NCBI GenBank assembly: GCA_019188255.1
Contig: JAETXT010000004.1
Span: forward strand, 5,332,001 to 5,396,000
From: Verticillium longisporum
Taxonomy: Eukaryota > Ascomycota > Sordariomycetes > Glomerellales > Plectosphaerellaceae
Length of the DNA stretch: 64,000 nucleotides
Reading direction: 5' to 3'
A model generated the notes under the pieces. It ran no database searches. It worked only from the letters and a program-made list of their open reading frames with translations, and was not told where the DNA came from. Both the position numbers and the translations under genes were made by a program. Of this stretch, positions 10,319 to 23,079 are shown piece by piece. The first letter of the stretch is position 1. Each line of letters begins with the position of its first letter.

Positions 10319-13300
10319 ATTCCTGTAAGTTGCATTGGGTTGACAGTCTTCCACATGCTGTTTGGAAAGGTGACAGGACGGCGTAAACACGACTGGGTTT
10401 CTTGTGACCACCATAAACAGGAGTATTGCTCCAGACTTGTCTAAACCGAGGGAGCTTCCAGTCAAGCAACACGAAATGTGACATGATCTCATGGTATTCA
10501 CGTTCAGAGATATTCCCTTGGGGGCTAGCCGCAAGCCCATAGATCTAACTGAAACCAGCTGGATATGCCTGTTCAAAGGCGTTTTGGTTCTGTCACCACT
10601 AGAAGCAAATCAAGTCATGACATGTCAGTCACCAGAAAACTCAACAAACCCAATATCGGCTGGACTTCAGCAGCCAAGCCTTTGCCAGCTCTATGGCCTC
10701 GTCACATGTCCCCTCCCTGCACTGCATTTCCAGGCCTACATCTGCAGCCATGCTGCACTGACAGGGCAGTCACACCCAATCAATCGTGCCACGACAAAAA
10801 CACCCGAAGAAGAAACAACGGCCGGTGACCTGGGGACCCGACTCCAGATGAGCGGTGACGGACTTTCATGTCGGTCGCTGCCTCAGCGGCTATCCGCGAC
10901 CCGAAAATGCGGCCGCATCGCCGGCGCGCTGCAGCGGAGAATACGGTCGTTGTGTTTCGCGACTCAAGCCCCGAAGCGCGCATGCTGGGCGTTACTCGAC
11001 GGTGACTGGCGCGCGCGAGAAGAAGGGTCCACGTCGACCGGGGAAAGGGATCATCGTTTGGTGTCGGGCTGGTGCTTCAATGACTCAATCTGTTGCGATC
11101 TATCGTCTTTGGTCTTCTCTTTGCTGTTTGTCTCGAAGTTAGATGAGGTCTCTTCATGTGGGACCCCGCCTGTCAAAGAAGGCCGCACTTCAACACCAGC
11201 CTAAACTTTAGGCATGGCCGGCACTGCAAATACCGGGCGGGCTATTCATGCAATGCACTGTCGATTAACGGAGAGAAACGAAATGAGCAGCCCGCTGCTC
11301 TGCGTGGGAGAGGAACCGCCGCCCGAGGATTCGGGAAATGAGAAGGGGGACGGGCAGGCTCTGGTGCGTCAGGGCGAAGGTAGCCACGCCGACCACTGAA
11401 ACGAAACGGTGGCCTGGGCGGAAAGTCCCTTGGAAAATTGGCATACACACACTTGATGTCCAGGGTCCAATAGCACACGACTTGGGTCGAGGTCGGGGAT
11501 GACAGAAGGTCGGATGAGAAGATGTATTCGGTCGCGCGTTGGAATGATGGCGCATTCTTGGCAGTGGGTTGTGCGACGACCAGCGCGTGGCTGAGTGAGG
11601 GCTTTTGGCAAATGCTAATGGCATTGCCGATGCCATTGCCACGGTCTGGAACGGCGGCGGCCAGCGTGCGCGACATTTGGGGCCCAGCGCCAGATGGCAG
11701 GTGGAGAGGTTGACTCGAACAAGGCCATTGTGTGTCTGCCTGGTGTCGCTGTCCCGCTCGTCTGGTCTCCTCATGTCCCGTCGATGGGCAGGCGCTTGGT
11801 TGGCGCTCCCGTCAACGTGTGCGTTCGCTGGCGCGCGACCATCGTCTCAACAGGACCGGCGCCAACAGTCCTCTCATCTCACGGAGGGGACCAAGCCAGT
11901 CGATGAATGACCCTTGATTGCTTGATTGCTTACTTGCTTCCTAGTTGGGAGGGTGTGAAGGTCAGGGAGGTAATCGATGTCAGGTTTCGTCGTCGAGCTC
12001 TTGGACCTTCCAATCCTCCCTCCTTCCTTCCTGGTCCAGTCACCGTGTTGCCCCTGCCCTCTCCAAGGTGCCGCCAAGCCACTGCCATCTCTGGCGATCC
12101 GGGGCCCAGCAGGCGGTCCTTCCGGGCTGTGGTGGAAGAAGCAGCCAATAGGGTCATGAGGAACATGCGTGGCCAAGCAGTATACGCCGATGAGCTAGAG
12201 CTAAATTGATTTAAAGGGGAGGAGGTCTGGCATGTCTGCTGCAGGGGCGATGCAAGGTACACATCTCTAGCGCGTTTCACGATTCGGCCCCTGCCTTCGT
12301 TGTTGGCTTTCCCTTTGGTCGTGCCCACTTGCCAAGCCTGCAGACTGAATGTAACTGACAAAGGTTGAATGAATTGCTCTTGCCCTGCTCAGACCTTGCT
12401 CTGCCTCGTGCTTTCCGTCTTTGCCATCTTTTTGTTGACGAGTAACCCTACGCCGAGTGCCGCTCAAATCGCATGTGAGTTCATGTGTGGTTTCCGTCTG
12501 CTCCCCTCGTTTGACTGCCAACTGTCAATGTCGCCCCGACTCATGTAGGTAGCAATGCGTCGTCAGTGGAGGAGACAAAAAAAACCTGGAGGCGGGATGG
12601 CAGCGCGGGACGGAGTAGGTAATCGAATTGGCGCGTGGGATTTTGTTTCCTGAATCTCGATATGGTTTTTTGGCAGAGTCAGGATAGCCCTGCTTCGGAC
12701 GAACGTCCCTGTCAGTCAGCGGCAACTGCCACGAAAACCAGGCGAAACGATGGCAGCTGGGAAGGGAGAATAATGGGACGAACAGACGGCGCGTGGCTCT
12801 CTGGATCGACTGAACTGCCTACCGTCTTTTTGTCTTGGGATGTCTCATCCGTTTGAAACGGTTGCTCCGAACCACGGGCGACTGATTTGCACTTGGTAGG
12901 ATGCGGCGCTGCTCTATGGAAAGGAGAGTAGCCATTCCGTCGTATGGCTTTCAACATGCTTTATCATGGCGCCCAGCAGCACGTGCGACCTGCCTCGTCA
13001 CTTGTCGAAGCAAATGGCCAGCTATATTTCGTCGACTTGTCCCTCCCAGCCGTTGTCGAGCACGACGGCTCTCTAGTTCCAAGGGCCAGGCAAATCCAGG
13101 AACTGGGGGCTGACGGCGTGCTTTTGGGGGGGGCGATCCCCATTCCAGGACCCGCCAAGCCTAACCGCCGCCTTGGCCCCCTGAGCCCAAGTGGGGGCTT
13201 CAAGCATCCCGTTGGAAGGCGCAAGTGGGGACCCGCCCGCCAACTCTTTCCACGTCACTGGTCTCGGGCGCTGCTGCCAGGCACAGGCATGGGCACGCAA

Positions 13301-14619
13301 CGCGCAGCACGCACCAGAGAGCTCTCTTTTCTTCTGCAGCACCTGACAGCATTCCAGAGGCCCGATTGTCCCATTCATCCCGGCCATGTTTTTGTTCGCT
13401 TGTCCATTTGTCCAAAGATGCGGTTTGCGACGAGACAATCAGAGTACGATGTCGTGGCTGATCCTAACACTCCAGACCTTGATTGATCGACCGTTCGCGG
13501 AGCCTCAATCTCACGATCATCGGACGTTTGGCCACGTCCCGACATCCTGGTCCGTTTCCCAGGCAGATCAGGCCCGGGGCTGTCGCCGGTTGGCTCGTTT
13601 GGTTGCCTGGACGGACATTTGGGCTGTTTGCCTGGGCTTCCGCCAGCCCTGGTGCGATGATGGCATGGGCTTTGCCAGGTCGGCCATAGCTGTCTCACCT
13701 GTCCCTTCAATTTCGGTGCTTTAACTCTCATCACAGGCCCCGGCGGACTGACCCGACTCGCATCTCCGAAGCTTGACGACTCAGGGCCTCAAGAGGAAGA
13801 AAGAGAAAAGCAAAAACATATTGCAAGGCCGTGCCTCGAGCCAAGTGGCCTGGCGTCTCCCCGTGCCGTTGGGTGGGTGGTGCCACGCACATGATTTCAA
13901 CGGTTGGCCACGCAGAAAACTCGACTCGACCCAATCACGACCGCAGCATGGTTCACTGAAGGATGCAGGTACAGCGCTGAGGAGACGTGTAGCTGCACAC
14001 CCTTTCGGCAGGCCCCATGGAAAGCCACTTGTCACAGCCAAAGTGGTGTACCCGTTCCGTTGATGGTTGCTGATGCCCTGCAGTGTACTGCTCTGTTCTT
14101 TTTCCCCCTGATGACAATGGTTCCTTCATCGTCGGCGCTGCTAGCTCTACCACTGGCTTGTCCCTGGAGGGATGCATTGCTTTGTCCCTTGAACAAACAA
14201 CGGCCAGGACAATCTTGACAGGAACAGCAGGCAAAGAATCGAGCTCTCACTATTGTCAATTCCAAGCGGGATCGGTCTCAATAAAGAAGGCCGAGGATGA
14301 CGAGGATACTCATGCTCCCCGATGTCACCATGTTGTTCTGACGTCGTCAGACATCTTTGTCTTCGTTGGGCGGCTTGGGGGTTCTCCCTGGCTTCTACGC
14401 ACGGGACGGTGGCCCACCGTTTTCCCCTCGGGCGTCCGTCAGCTTGGACAGGACCCATGCGACCCCTGCTGTCGAGACACTCTCAAGCCTCCCGGTGGTG
14501 GATGAGGTCACGGACAGGCGCGAAAGGCCAGCCTTTGGGCCCTCGACCCCCCTGGTCTTGGCCGTGGGGTCTGCCATACCAGACGGTGGCCCACGGCCCC
14601 AACCAGCGACTCCACGCCA
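10319..14619. other. 4.3-kb non-coding stretch upstream of DUF1996 gene
   Basis: Only short overlapping frames without family features occur here, and none splices into a recognisable protein. Composition is ordinary with no RIP. Parts are G/C-rich with many short pyrimidine runs. It could be a long promoter for the downstream gene or hold an unannotated long non-coding RNA. A lineage-specific gene with many introns cannot be excluded. Confidence 0.35.
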
Positions 14620-15060
14620 TATAATTCACAGCCCCCGCCCCTTCGACGATCCGCCAGCCCCCCCTTGCCCTGACCCCACACCTTGCACCCTTCTCTTGTC
14701 TCTTGCTTTTTTTTGGCATCTTTGCCGCCTGTTCTTTTTTTCACAGGACACCTTTTCACTCCTTCCAACCCCTCGAAGCTTGCTGAGCCTGCTGAGCACT
14801 ACCTCACATTCATTCCTTCGAACAACATCTACGAGACAAGTCCCTCCTTCGTGACTCGTTTGCCACCTTCAACCTTCATTCGACCTCGACTCGTCATCTC
14901 AGACCTCAAGTCTACAGAAGTGGCCGGTTTTCCATTCATTTGAGGTGCTCATCAGGTATCAGCACTCAACAGCAGCCAGCTCAGCTACAACAAAAACATT
15001 TACCCCAACCTTTGCTTGTCACCTTGTTCAAGCCTACAAACAACACACCCCTTCACCACC
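14620..15060 (+). promoter_or_regulatory. TATA box and long pyrimidine-rich leader of DUF1996 gene
   Basis: TATAATT at 14620-14626 is followed by about 430 nt rich in C and T (notably 14630-14790) and then CAA-rich sequence up to CACCACC directly before the ATG at 15061. Pyrimidine-rich start regions and CA-rich leaders are typical of strongly expressed filamentous-fungal genes. The transcription start is inferred, not seen. Confidence 0.5.
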
Positions 15061-16659
15061 ATGAAGTACTCAGCTGCTGCTCTCGCGGCCGTCTTCGGCA
15101 CAGCCGTCGCCTCTCACCCAGGTGCCTTTGCCGTCCTTCGATTCAACGGAAAGGAAAACATACAAGCCCGTATCGATCCCATCGTCTCTCCTAACGCTGT
15201 AGCCCAGCACGTCCATGGCGCAGTCGGCGGCAACAACTTTGCCAAGGACTCAACTGGCGAGACTCTGGCCAAGTCCGAGTGCACCAGCGCCAAGGCTCTT
15301 GACGACAAGAGCGCCTACTGGTTCCCCTGGCTCTACTTCCACGACGAAGGCAAAGATACTTTCGAACCCGTTGACATAAACTATGTCAACGTTTACTACT
15401 TGTAAGCTTTTCTGTGTATCTAGGATAGTATTTCGCTGTGAACAACACTGACTGGCTCCAGCTTTGAAAAGACCGATGATGATATCAAGGCCTTCCCTCA
15501 GGGCCTTCAGATCGTCGGCGGCGACGCCAGCACCCGTGTCGCTCCTCAGACGAATGGCAAGCTCAACCTTGATCCCAGCAAGGGTCCCATTCAGCCTGCC
15601 ATGTGGACTTGCCCCCGTGCCGGCGACCAGGAGAGCCCTCCCTCGTGGCCCGCCAACTCGGATGGCTCGACCGCCGGCCAGAGGCACCCCATTGACCACG
15701 GCACGGGAACTGGTTTCCCTGACGTCAACTGTGATGGCCGGTATTCTCCTCTTCGCGCCGACATTCACATGCCCTCTTGCTACAACCCCGAGGAGGGCCT
15801 CACCTCTTACAAGACAAACATGGCCTTCCCCACTGATGTGAACGGCCAGAAGAACTGCCCTGAGGGTTGGATCCACGTTCCTCACATGTTCTACGAAATC
15901 TACTGGGATACTCCCAAGTTCGCCGACCGCTGGACCGGAGGCCAGGGCTCGCAGCCCTTTGTTCTCTCCAACGGTGATGTGACTGGTTTCAGCTCCCACG
16001 CCGACTTCCTCGCCGCCTGGGACGAGGATGTCCTCCAAAACGTCATTGACAACTGCAATGCCGGCCACGAAGGTCTTCACTCTTGCCCCGGCGTCCAGGT
16101 TAACGACAACAATGGCTGCAAGGGTGTCACCACCGTCGATGAGATTGTCACTGGCGTCCTCAGTGTTCTTCCTGGTGATCGTCCACTTGAGGGCTGGACC
16201 TATGGAACCAAGAACGGTGCCGGCACTGGCTACAACGCCCCCAAGCCCGACTCTGGTGCTAAGCCTACCACCGCCGCTGCCACCACCCCCAAGACTGAGC
16301 CCACGCCTGAGGCTGCTGCTACCGATCTGCCTTACCAGCACGTTCCCGAGGCCGAGGTCAAGGAGGAGGCCGCTCCCACGCCTGTATTCTCGTCCGTTCC
16401 CGAGGTCGGCGCTGAGAAGCCTGTCGAGACACCAGAGCCCACGCCCGCCCCCGTGCTCGAAGCCCCTGTCGAGGATGTGAAGCCAGTGTCCTCTTCGTCT
16501 TGCTCCAAGACCACCAGGACTGTCTGGGAGACCGTCACCGTGGTGGCCACGGCCACCGAGGTCATCAACAACGAGCCTACGCCCCAGCCAGCCTATGGCG
16601 AGCAGAAGCGCCGTCACGTGCACAACCATGTCTACCGCCACCGCAGCCTGCGCCACTAG
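15061..16659 (+). CDS. Secreted DUF1996-domain protein
   Basis: Two exons (15061-15401, 15462-16659) encode 512 aa. A clear signal peptide (MKYSAAALAAVFGTAVA) precedes the DUF1996 domain at about residues 30-330, marked by PAMWTCPRAG, HMPSCYNP and GWIHVPHMFYEIYWD. A low-complexity Pro/Thr/Glu-rich linker follows (about 390-480), probably O-glycosylated. The C-terminus is short, basic and His-rich (RRHVHNHVYRHRSLRH). DUF1996 proteins are common secreted or wall-associated proteins of fungi with no settled biochemical role. The long TATA-bearing leader and strong third-position C bias suggest high expression. A 485-aa antisense frame over this gene is a codon-bias shadow. Confidence 0.88.
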
Positions 16660-17560
16660 AAGTGTTTCGCGTAGCCGCTGCGAGTCCCTTGACTCGCGCG
16701 GTCTCACGGTTTTCTTCTTTTGACATTTCTAGGGTGCGCAGAGGAGTTATTTTTGAGTCGAAGGGAACATACCCCGGACGATGGTGACGGGGGAGATCAA
16801 CGTGACCCTCCCCGTCCTCTTTGTTCGATCCCCTCTGCGCAGTGACGACGGTCATGACCAAAGCACATACGAGCAAGCACAAAACTTCGGGAAGCCATTC
16901 CTTGGCGGACAGACAAAGCAACGCATCACATACCAGTTCTTTGGCACCCACCCCAATTTTTTTTGGATTACCATTTTCTTTTCCTTTTTTCTTGTTCAAT
17001 TCTTTTGCCTTGGCGGACCTGCTATGGTCATGTCTGATGGTAAACAACTTGATGCCATTCTTGGGTGTTCAAGTATTTGGGACGGACTTTTTTTGGGTAC
17101 ACGGATCGGGAAAAGGGAAGGCAGAGGCCCTTGGATGGCTATACGCTTTGCTCGCCCACTGCGGGCTCATAGATGAATTGAAATGATTACAGTCATGACG
17201 TCTCTTCTTACTTGGTAATTGTTCATGTCACATGCGCATTGTTTTGTGTGTGACGAGGTGTTGATTTAAGGTTGTGTCGTGTTGTCGCAAATGTCGAGCC
17301 AGCCGGCGGCCGTATTGCGACACAGTTTGGGTTGCACCGCGCCACGACGCCACCGTGGCCACTAGCAGGCTTGGGTTCTTGAGCCAGTCTGCCAGTCCGA
17401 TGCTGTGCTTCGCGGAGCATGGTATTTGATATGATGGGCAGGGAGCGGTGCCGCCTTGATGGCGTCGCGCGTATCTGACACGAGGCCTATCTATTCACAT
17501 TGACACCAAAAGCCAAAAAGGCCGATCGCCTGGGGGAAATGCGTCTATCGAAGAGGCTTT
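16660..17560. other. Intergenic region after DUF1996 gene
   Basis: No gene is visible. Runs of T and A near 16950-17100 could belong to the 3' UTR or terminator of the DUF1996 gene. Confidence 0.3.
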
Positions 17561-17689
17561 CTAGCTACTCGTCCGCCGTTTTTGCCCGCTCTCTTTTGGT
17601 ACTTCTACAAAAAGGCATGGGACGCCGGCTTTACGGCAGCTGGAGCAGATCAGGCGTACTCGGTCACACTGAGATGAACAGGCGGGCAT
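17561..17689 (-). pseudogene. Remnant of a Zn(II)2Cys6 transcription-factor domain
   Basis: The ATG at 17689 opens a 42-codon frame with CDRVRLIC, then SSCRKAGVPC and LFVEVPKESGQKRRTS. The two half-motifs C-x6-C match both halves of a fungal binuclear zinc cluster. The loop between them and one Cys are missing, and the first Cys pair is spaced by three residues, not two. The frame stops at once, although a shifted frame reads LESLFDRR just after, as expected for the linker. No activation domain follows; the hAT-like island begins about 260 bp to the right, on the side of this frame's start codon. This looks like decay of a regulator gene; homology is inferred from the motif only. Confidence 0.35.
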
Positions 17690-17947
17690 CAGGTCAGTGC
17701 TTGCACTCGTGGTCCCTTGATGGGTTGAAAAATAATCACACAGCATTGGAAGATGTGTGAGCTTGCATGGTTCCTCAGCCTACGTATCCTATGGCCGGCT
17801 AAATCAGGGCAGCAACACATTTATCTTTGGATCTTTGCCTACCATCGAGCTGTACACGATGTCTGTTCCCCTCAATTCAGGCGGAATGTCCAGGGCACTT
17901 CAGCGGGCTCGTAAGCGTTGATCCACTAAACCCCCAATGGTTCGCAG

Positions 17948-20900
17948 CAGCGCTGCCATCAATTCAATTCTATTAATTTAAATAGTTAAATAACTAATTA
18001 AATTATTCTAATTTCATAAATTAAATAACTAAATAGCCCTATATAGATTAATTAACTATTTAAATACTATTAAATTATATATAAATCTCGGGATTTCTAT
18101 ATTCTAGTATATTATATAATTAAAAAACGGAGTTATATATTAATTTAAGCTTTAAGTTTATATATAATAGTAATTAAAGTAGGATTTAAACCTACGCCTT
18201 CTATTATAAATACTAAATATTATATTATTAAACTATATAATCTTATTATATTAAGAGCACTCTAATAATAATACTAAGAAGGCTTTATAGCTAATTAATC
18301 CTACCTTCTAAAATATTATATAGATATATAATATAATTCTAAACCCTTTAGCCCTCTATTTATAATATTACTTTAATCCCTTTTATAGCTATTCTACGAC
18401 CTCTATTTTCCGAATATTAACCTATTAATTTTAAGAACCCTTAATATATCCTTTACGATCTTTAATTCGATTCTAGTTTTAACGATATTATTATAATTAT
18501 TGGAGACTTTATAATTAAATAATATAATAGATTCCTACCCCTTCCTTATTACGATTTAATATTACTATCGCTTTACCTTTATATTATATATTATATATAA
18601 AGGAGTAAGGGATTATAGAAGCTAGATATATATTTATAAGCTCTTTATTATAGAGATCCTTGAAGGAGATACGATTAGGCTAAGCTTCTAGTTTTATAAA
18701 CGATATAATAAGATTTATAATATTTAGCTCTTTAAGGCTACTTTAATAACCTCTATAATAAGTTATCTATAGAAGAAGTATAAAGTATTCGAACCTTTAA
18801 ATAAATAGATAGAGGAAGACTCTTTAACTACTTTAGAGTTAATACTATAATGTACTATAATATATAAATCTTTAATAGATTAAATAGAAAAGCTTATTTT
18901 TATATTTATTATAATAATAAATTAGCCCTTTAATATCTTTAATAGTTTATATTTTAATTAGCTCTTTATATAATTAAATCCTTATATTATCTTAATAATA
19001 CCCTAGGGACGAACCTCTCTCTAATAATATCTCTCTAGGGTTTTTACTATAAAGAAGAAATAAATATAATATAATTAATAGCTTCGAAGTCTTAGATCTA
19101 TTTTATATTTAATTATTAAACTTTATTAAATAGCTTAACGATATTAGCTATTTCTTATTATTATATAAGCTATAATAGTATTCGATAATAATATCTTCTT
19201 ACTGTTTAATAATAATTTAGAAGCTATATAAGCTAGAATATTATAGCTTTTATTATATATATTATTAAAGAATAGGATATCTTAGATTATATTAATATTT
19301 TAATTTTAGATAATATATAGATTAACGATTCTTATAATTAAGAATTATTCTAATAATTAATTCTATCTATAATAATTAATAATATATTAAAACGATAAAT
19401 ACGATATTATAATTATATCCTAAACCTTATTAAAAAGGCTTTCTTATATAGAGAGGATAATAAAGTCTTTAAATAAGAAGCGTAAGCCTTAGAGCTATTA
19501 AATAATTCTTAAGATTCTCTTTATTATTAGAGGAAGAGGGAATTTATTAATAAACTTTATAATATCGTTTAATAGATTCATTCTTTACTATAATATAATA
19601 AATACTTCTAAACTATTATTAAGGAAGCTTAAGAAACCGATAATAATTTCTAAATCTATTAATAATTTAATTTTAAGCTCTAGTTTATCCTTAATAATAT
19701 AATATAATAGAATTTAATATTCTTAATACTCGATTAAGCCCTTAAGAAGTATAGTAATATTTAAAGCTTCTTTTAGAAGAATCTTTTTAAATCTAACCTT
19801 TATAAATATATATTAGAAGACGATATTCTAACCTTTAAGGATTAGTACTTCTTTATAGAACTCTATAAAGCTCTTAAGCTATTATATGAATAAATAATAT
19901 ATATATAGGGATAGGCTAAGAATAGAAGTTATAAAGCGCTCTAAGAGATATTTATAGGTATAGAGTATATCTTGGAGTAAATAGAATAATAGAAATCGTT
20001 CTTTAACGACTTCTCTAATATTAGAGACTCTCCCTAAGTATCTATAACTTATTAAAGAGGTCGTTAACTTTATATATAAAGCTCTTTTATACTTTTATTA
20101 ATCTATTCCTTCTCTATATATATATAGAGCGAATATTCTACGATACCCTTTTATTACTTCGAGGTATTTTCCGAAGATTTATAATAATACTTCTATCTCT
20201 TTATTATAAATATATAGAAGAAGCTTAATTAATATTATATTAAACTAATAGAGTCTCTATTATATATAATAGCTATTATCCTCTACCCTAGGCTAGGAAT
20301 ACGATAGCTAGAAGTATAATAAACGATATTAGAATAATTAATATAGCTTTATAAATCTTATATTAGCTTATATATCTATTAGGAATAATAATATCGCTAA
20401 AGTTAATTACTATTATAATAGAATATATTATTAATAGCTATAAGCTTTAATAAAATATAGATATTATAATAAACTATTAATTTAATATTATTTAATAATT
20501 AGATATATAATTATTACTAAAGGGTAATTCTAATAGACTCTAAACTCAATTAATACCTCTACTTCGATTTAATATAGATTACCGATATTAAGGACTCTAT
20601 TAATTAATAGATAAATTAAAAGGAGGCGTTCTTTATAATTAGCTACCTAGCTCTTAATATCCTTATTATCCTAGTAATAGCTATTAATTATAAGAGGGCG
20701 TTTAGCTTTATAAAGCTTATATTAATATTATAGAGGCTTACGATAGCTTTAGATATACTAGAAGAGGTCTAGTACCTTAGAAATTAGCTTTATAATAGCG
20801 CTATTACGCTAGGAGGGCTTAAGTATTTAATACTATAAATATTAATTATTCTAGTAAATCGTTTAGTTAGCGATAGCTTTATTTATTAATTTAAATTATA

Positions 20901-21006
20901 TTAAATCTAGTTAATTAATTTAAATAATTAAATCTATAGTCCGAAATATATTAAATAGTTAATTCCACTCCCGATATTTGAATTAATTGAATTAACGGTA
21001 GCGCTA
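17948..21006. mobile_element. RIP-degraded hAT-like transposon (about 3.06 kb)
   Basis: The ends are inverted: left CAGCGCTGCCATCAATTC, right (reverse complement) TAGCGCTACCGTTAATTC, differing only by transitions. Eight-base flanks GTTCGCAG (17940-17947) and GTTTGTAG (21007-21014) match except for two C/T transitions and look like a target duplication. Eight-base duplications with short inverted repeats fit the hAT superfamily. The interior is extremely AT-rich with CpA/TpG nearly absent and no open frame, so transposase identity cannot be confirmed. A tRNA-like relic lies at 18171-18242. NSUN5/Rcm1 begins 266 bp beyond the right end. Confidence 0.6.
18171..18242 (-). other. tRNA-like relic inside hAT-like island
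   Basis: On the minus strand, 72 nt fit a tRNA layout. The acceptor GATTATA pairs with TTTAATT at six of seven positions. TA follows at positions 8-9, then a GTTT D-arm with AATAATATA (like GTTTAATGGTAAA after RIP). The T-stem GTAGG/CCTAC is perfect around TTTAAAT, and a B-box-like GGTTTAAATCC is present. The anticodon stem is imperfect. It is probably a RIP-mutated tRNA or tRNA-derived sequence and not a working gene. Confidence 0.35.
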
Positions 21007-21272
21007 GTTTGTAGTGCTCGATCGGGGGCTGTTCGCTAGGGTTTTATAGGGGGCTAGGGACCTAAGGAGTGTGTCTAGGTCAGATGGGGCAGCTGCTGAC
21101 GGCTGGTCGGAAAACTTCTGCACCTCGCCGATAGCAAGATCCACATTTGAAGATCTCATCTCGAAATCCGACTTCATTCATCAAGTCTGATTCTTCACGC
21201 CGGCATTACGATCACCATCCCATGATGAGGTGACATCCTCATCCCCTGAAAATCTCCACAAAAGACTAAGCC

Positions 21273-23079
21273 ATGTCTCTGTACCACGAGACGGCCGAGA
21301 TCCTCTCGGCGCCATCCACAAGTGGTGGCAGCCTCAGATCACGCATCTTCGCCAAGGGTCTCAAGTCGCCCCCAGCGCAGGTTTATGCCCTCGCAACAGA
21401 GACGTGCAAGTGGAGCGAGGTCCTCAAGGAGGTCATCGAGAAAACCGACCTCCTGCGCCATGAGCGCAAGGTATACACGACCCTAACCCCTCACCAGAGC
21501 AAGCCAGCCATACTAATGACATTTCTCAGCTCACTCCCATCCTAGCTCTGCTGCTTGTCCATGACTTTCTCCTGGCCAAGTCTGGCATCGCCCTGCCGCA
21601 GACTCACGGCCTCCGCTCTGCCATTGATCGCCACAAGGCCCGCCTGACGTCCGAAATGACGCGCGCACGCCTGCGGCGCAAGGCGCCGACGCTCGAGGCC
21701 CTACGCGCCGACATCAACCTCGCCGCCGACCCCGAGGGCCGCCACCCCCGCTGGGTCCGTATCAACGCCGTGCGCACCGACCTCGAGACGCAGCTGTCCA
21801 CGACCTTCAAGGACTTCACCCGCGTCATGTCCATCGCCGACGTCGCCGCCTCCACCATGGCGAGCCGCTCCCTCTACCTCGACGAGCACGTGCCCAACCT
21901 CGTCGCCGTCTCCCCGGTATCGATCTCACCAAGACGCAAGCCTACCGCGACGGCGAGATCATCCTGCAGGACAAGGCCTCGTGCTTCCCGGCCTACCTCC
22001 TCGACCCGCGCGCCGAGGACGGCGACGTCATCGACTCGTGCGCCGCCCCCGGCAACAAGACGACGCACCTCGCCGCCATCATCAAGGCCCACGCCCCTGA
22101 GCAGGGCGCCGCCAAGCAGACCATATTCGCCTTTGAGAGGAACGACAAGCGCGCCCTGACGCTCGAAAAAATGGTCAAGACGGCCGGCAGCAACAAGATG
22201 ACCAGGATAGGCATGGGCCAGGACTTTACGGGCGTCGACCCCAAGGCCGCCCCCTACGCCAACGTCGGCGCCCTGCTGCTCGACCCCAGCTGCTCCGGCA
22301 GCGGCATCGTCGGCCGTGACAGCATGCCCAAGCTTCACCTGCCCGAGGGCCCCGCCGGCGCCGGCCCCGGTAAGGGGTCGGCGAAACCGTCACCCGCCGC
22401 GGCGGCGGAGGGCAAGAAGCGCAAGAGGCAGGAGAAGGACGAGGCGCAGGCCAAGGCGGTGCTCGTCGACGACGACGGCAACACGACCGAGGTGGCGTCG
22501 GAGCAGGACCTGCAGAAGAGGCTCGACGCGCTGTCTGGGTTTCAGCTCACGCTGCTGCTGCACGCCATGAAGTTCCCCGCCGCCAAGCGGATCACGTACT
22601 CGACCTGCTCCATACACGCCGAGGAGAACGAGCACGTCGTCGTCCAGGCGCTGCAGTCGGTCGTGGCCAAGGAAGCGGGCTGGCGGATCCTGCCGCGGGA
22701 GACGCAGGTCAGCGGTATGCGGGAGTGGCCCGTCCGAGGCGAGGTCGAGGCTGCTGGCGGCGACGAGAAGGTTGCCCAGGCCTGCATCCGAGCACATGAG
22801 GGCGACGGCAGGGGCGTCATGGGTTTCTTCGTTGCGGCGTTCGAGCGGGCTGGGCCGTTACTCGACAGCGACGATGGACCGTATCTGAGGGACGAGGATG
22901 GCGTCATTATCAGGGATGTCACGGGGATGCCCGTGGAGAAGGCCACAGGAGAGGTCGTCACTTTTGATGACCCAAAAGAGGACGAGAGCGATGACCACGA
23001 CTACGCGGAGGAAAGCGAGAGTGGGAGTACCGACGCGCTTGAGGATGACGGAGAGGAGGAGTGGGGTGGGTTCGACTAG
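21273..23079 (+). CDS. rcm1: NSUN5/Rcm1-type rRNA (cytosine-C5) methyltransferase, frame break
   Basis: Exon 1 (21273-21470) and exon 2 (21530-23079) encode an SAM-dependent RNA m5C methyltransferase of the NSUN5/Rcm1 family, which modifies a cytosine of large-subunit rRNA in the nucleolus. Motifs: ILQDKASCFPA, the SAM loop DSCAAPGNKTTHLAA, LLDPSCSGSG with the catalytic-loop Cys, and TYSTCSIHAEENE. A Lys/Arg-rich insertion (GKKRKRQEKD) is a likely nuclear signal and the C-terminus is acidic. The reading frame shifts by one base within CCCC at 21912-21915, between NLVAVSP and GIDLTKTQAYRDGEI; one additional C would restore continuity. Because the protein is conserved on both sides and the gene is usually needed, a sequencing indel is as likely as a real mutation. 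Confidence 0.85.

Noticed and set aside
11242..11774. Two minus-strand frames of 144 and 169 aa
   Set aside because: Overlapping, Arg/Pro/His-rich, no signal peptide, domain or splice support.
15250..16707. 485-aa minus-strand frame over the DUF1996 gene
   Set aside because: Antisense shadow caused by strong C/G third-position bias; no domain and the sense gene is clear.
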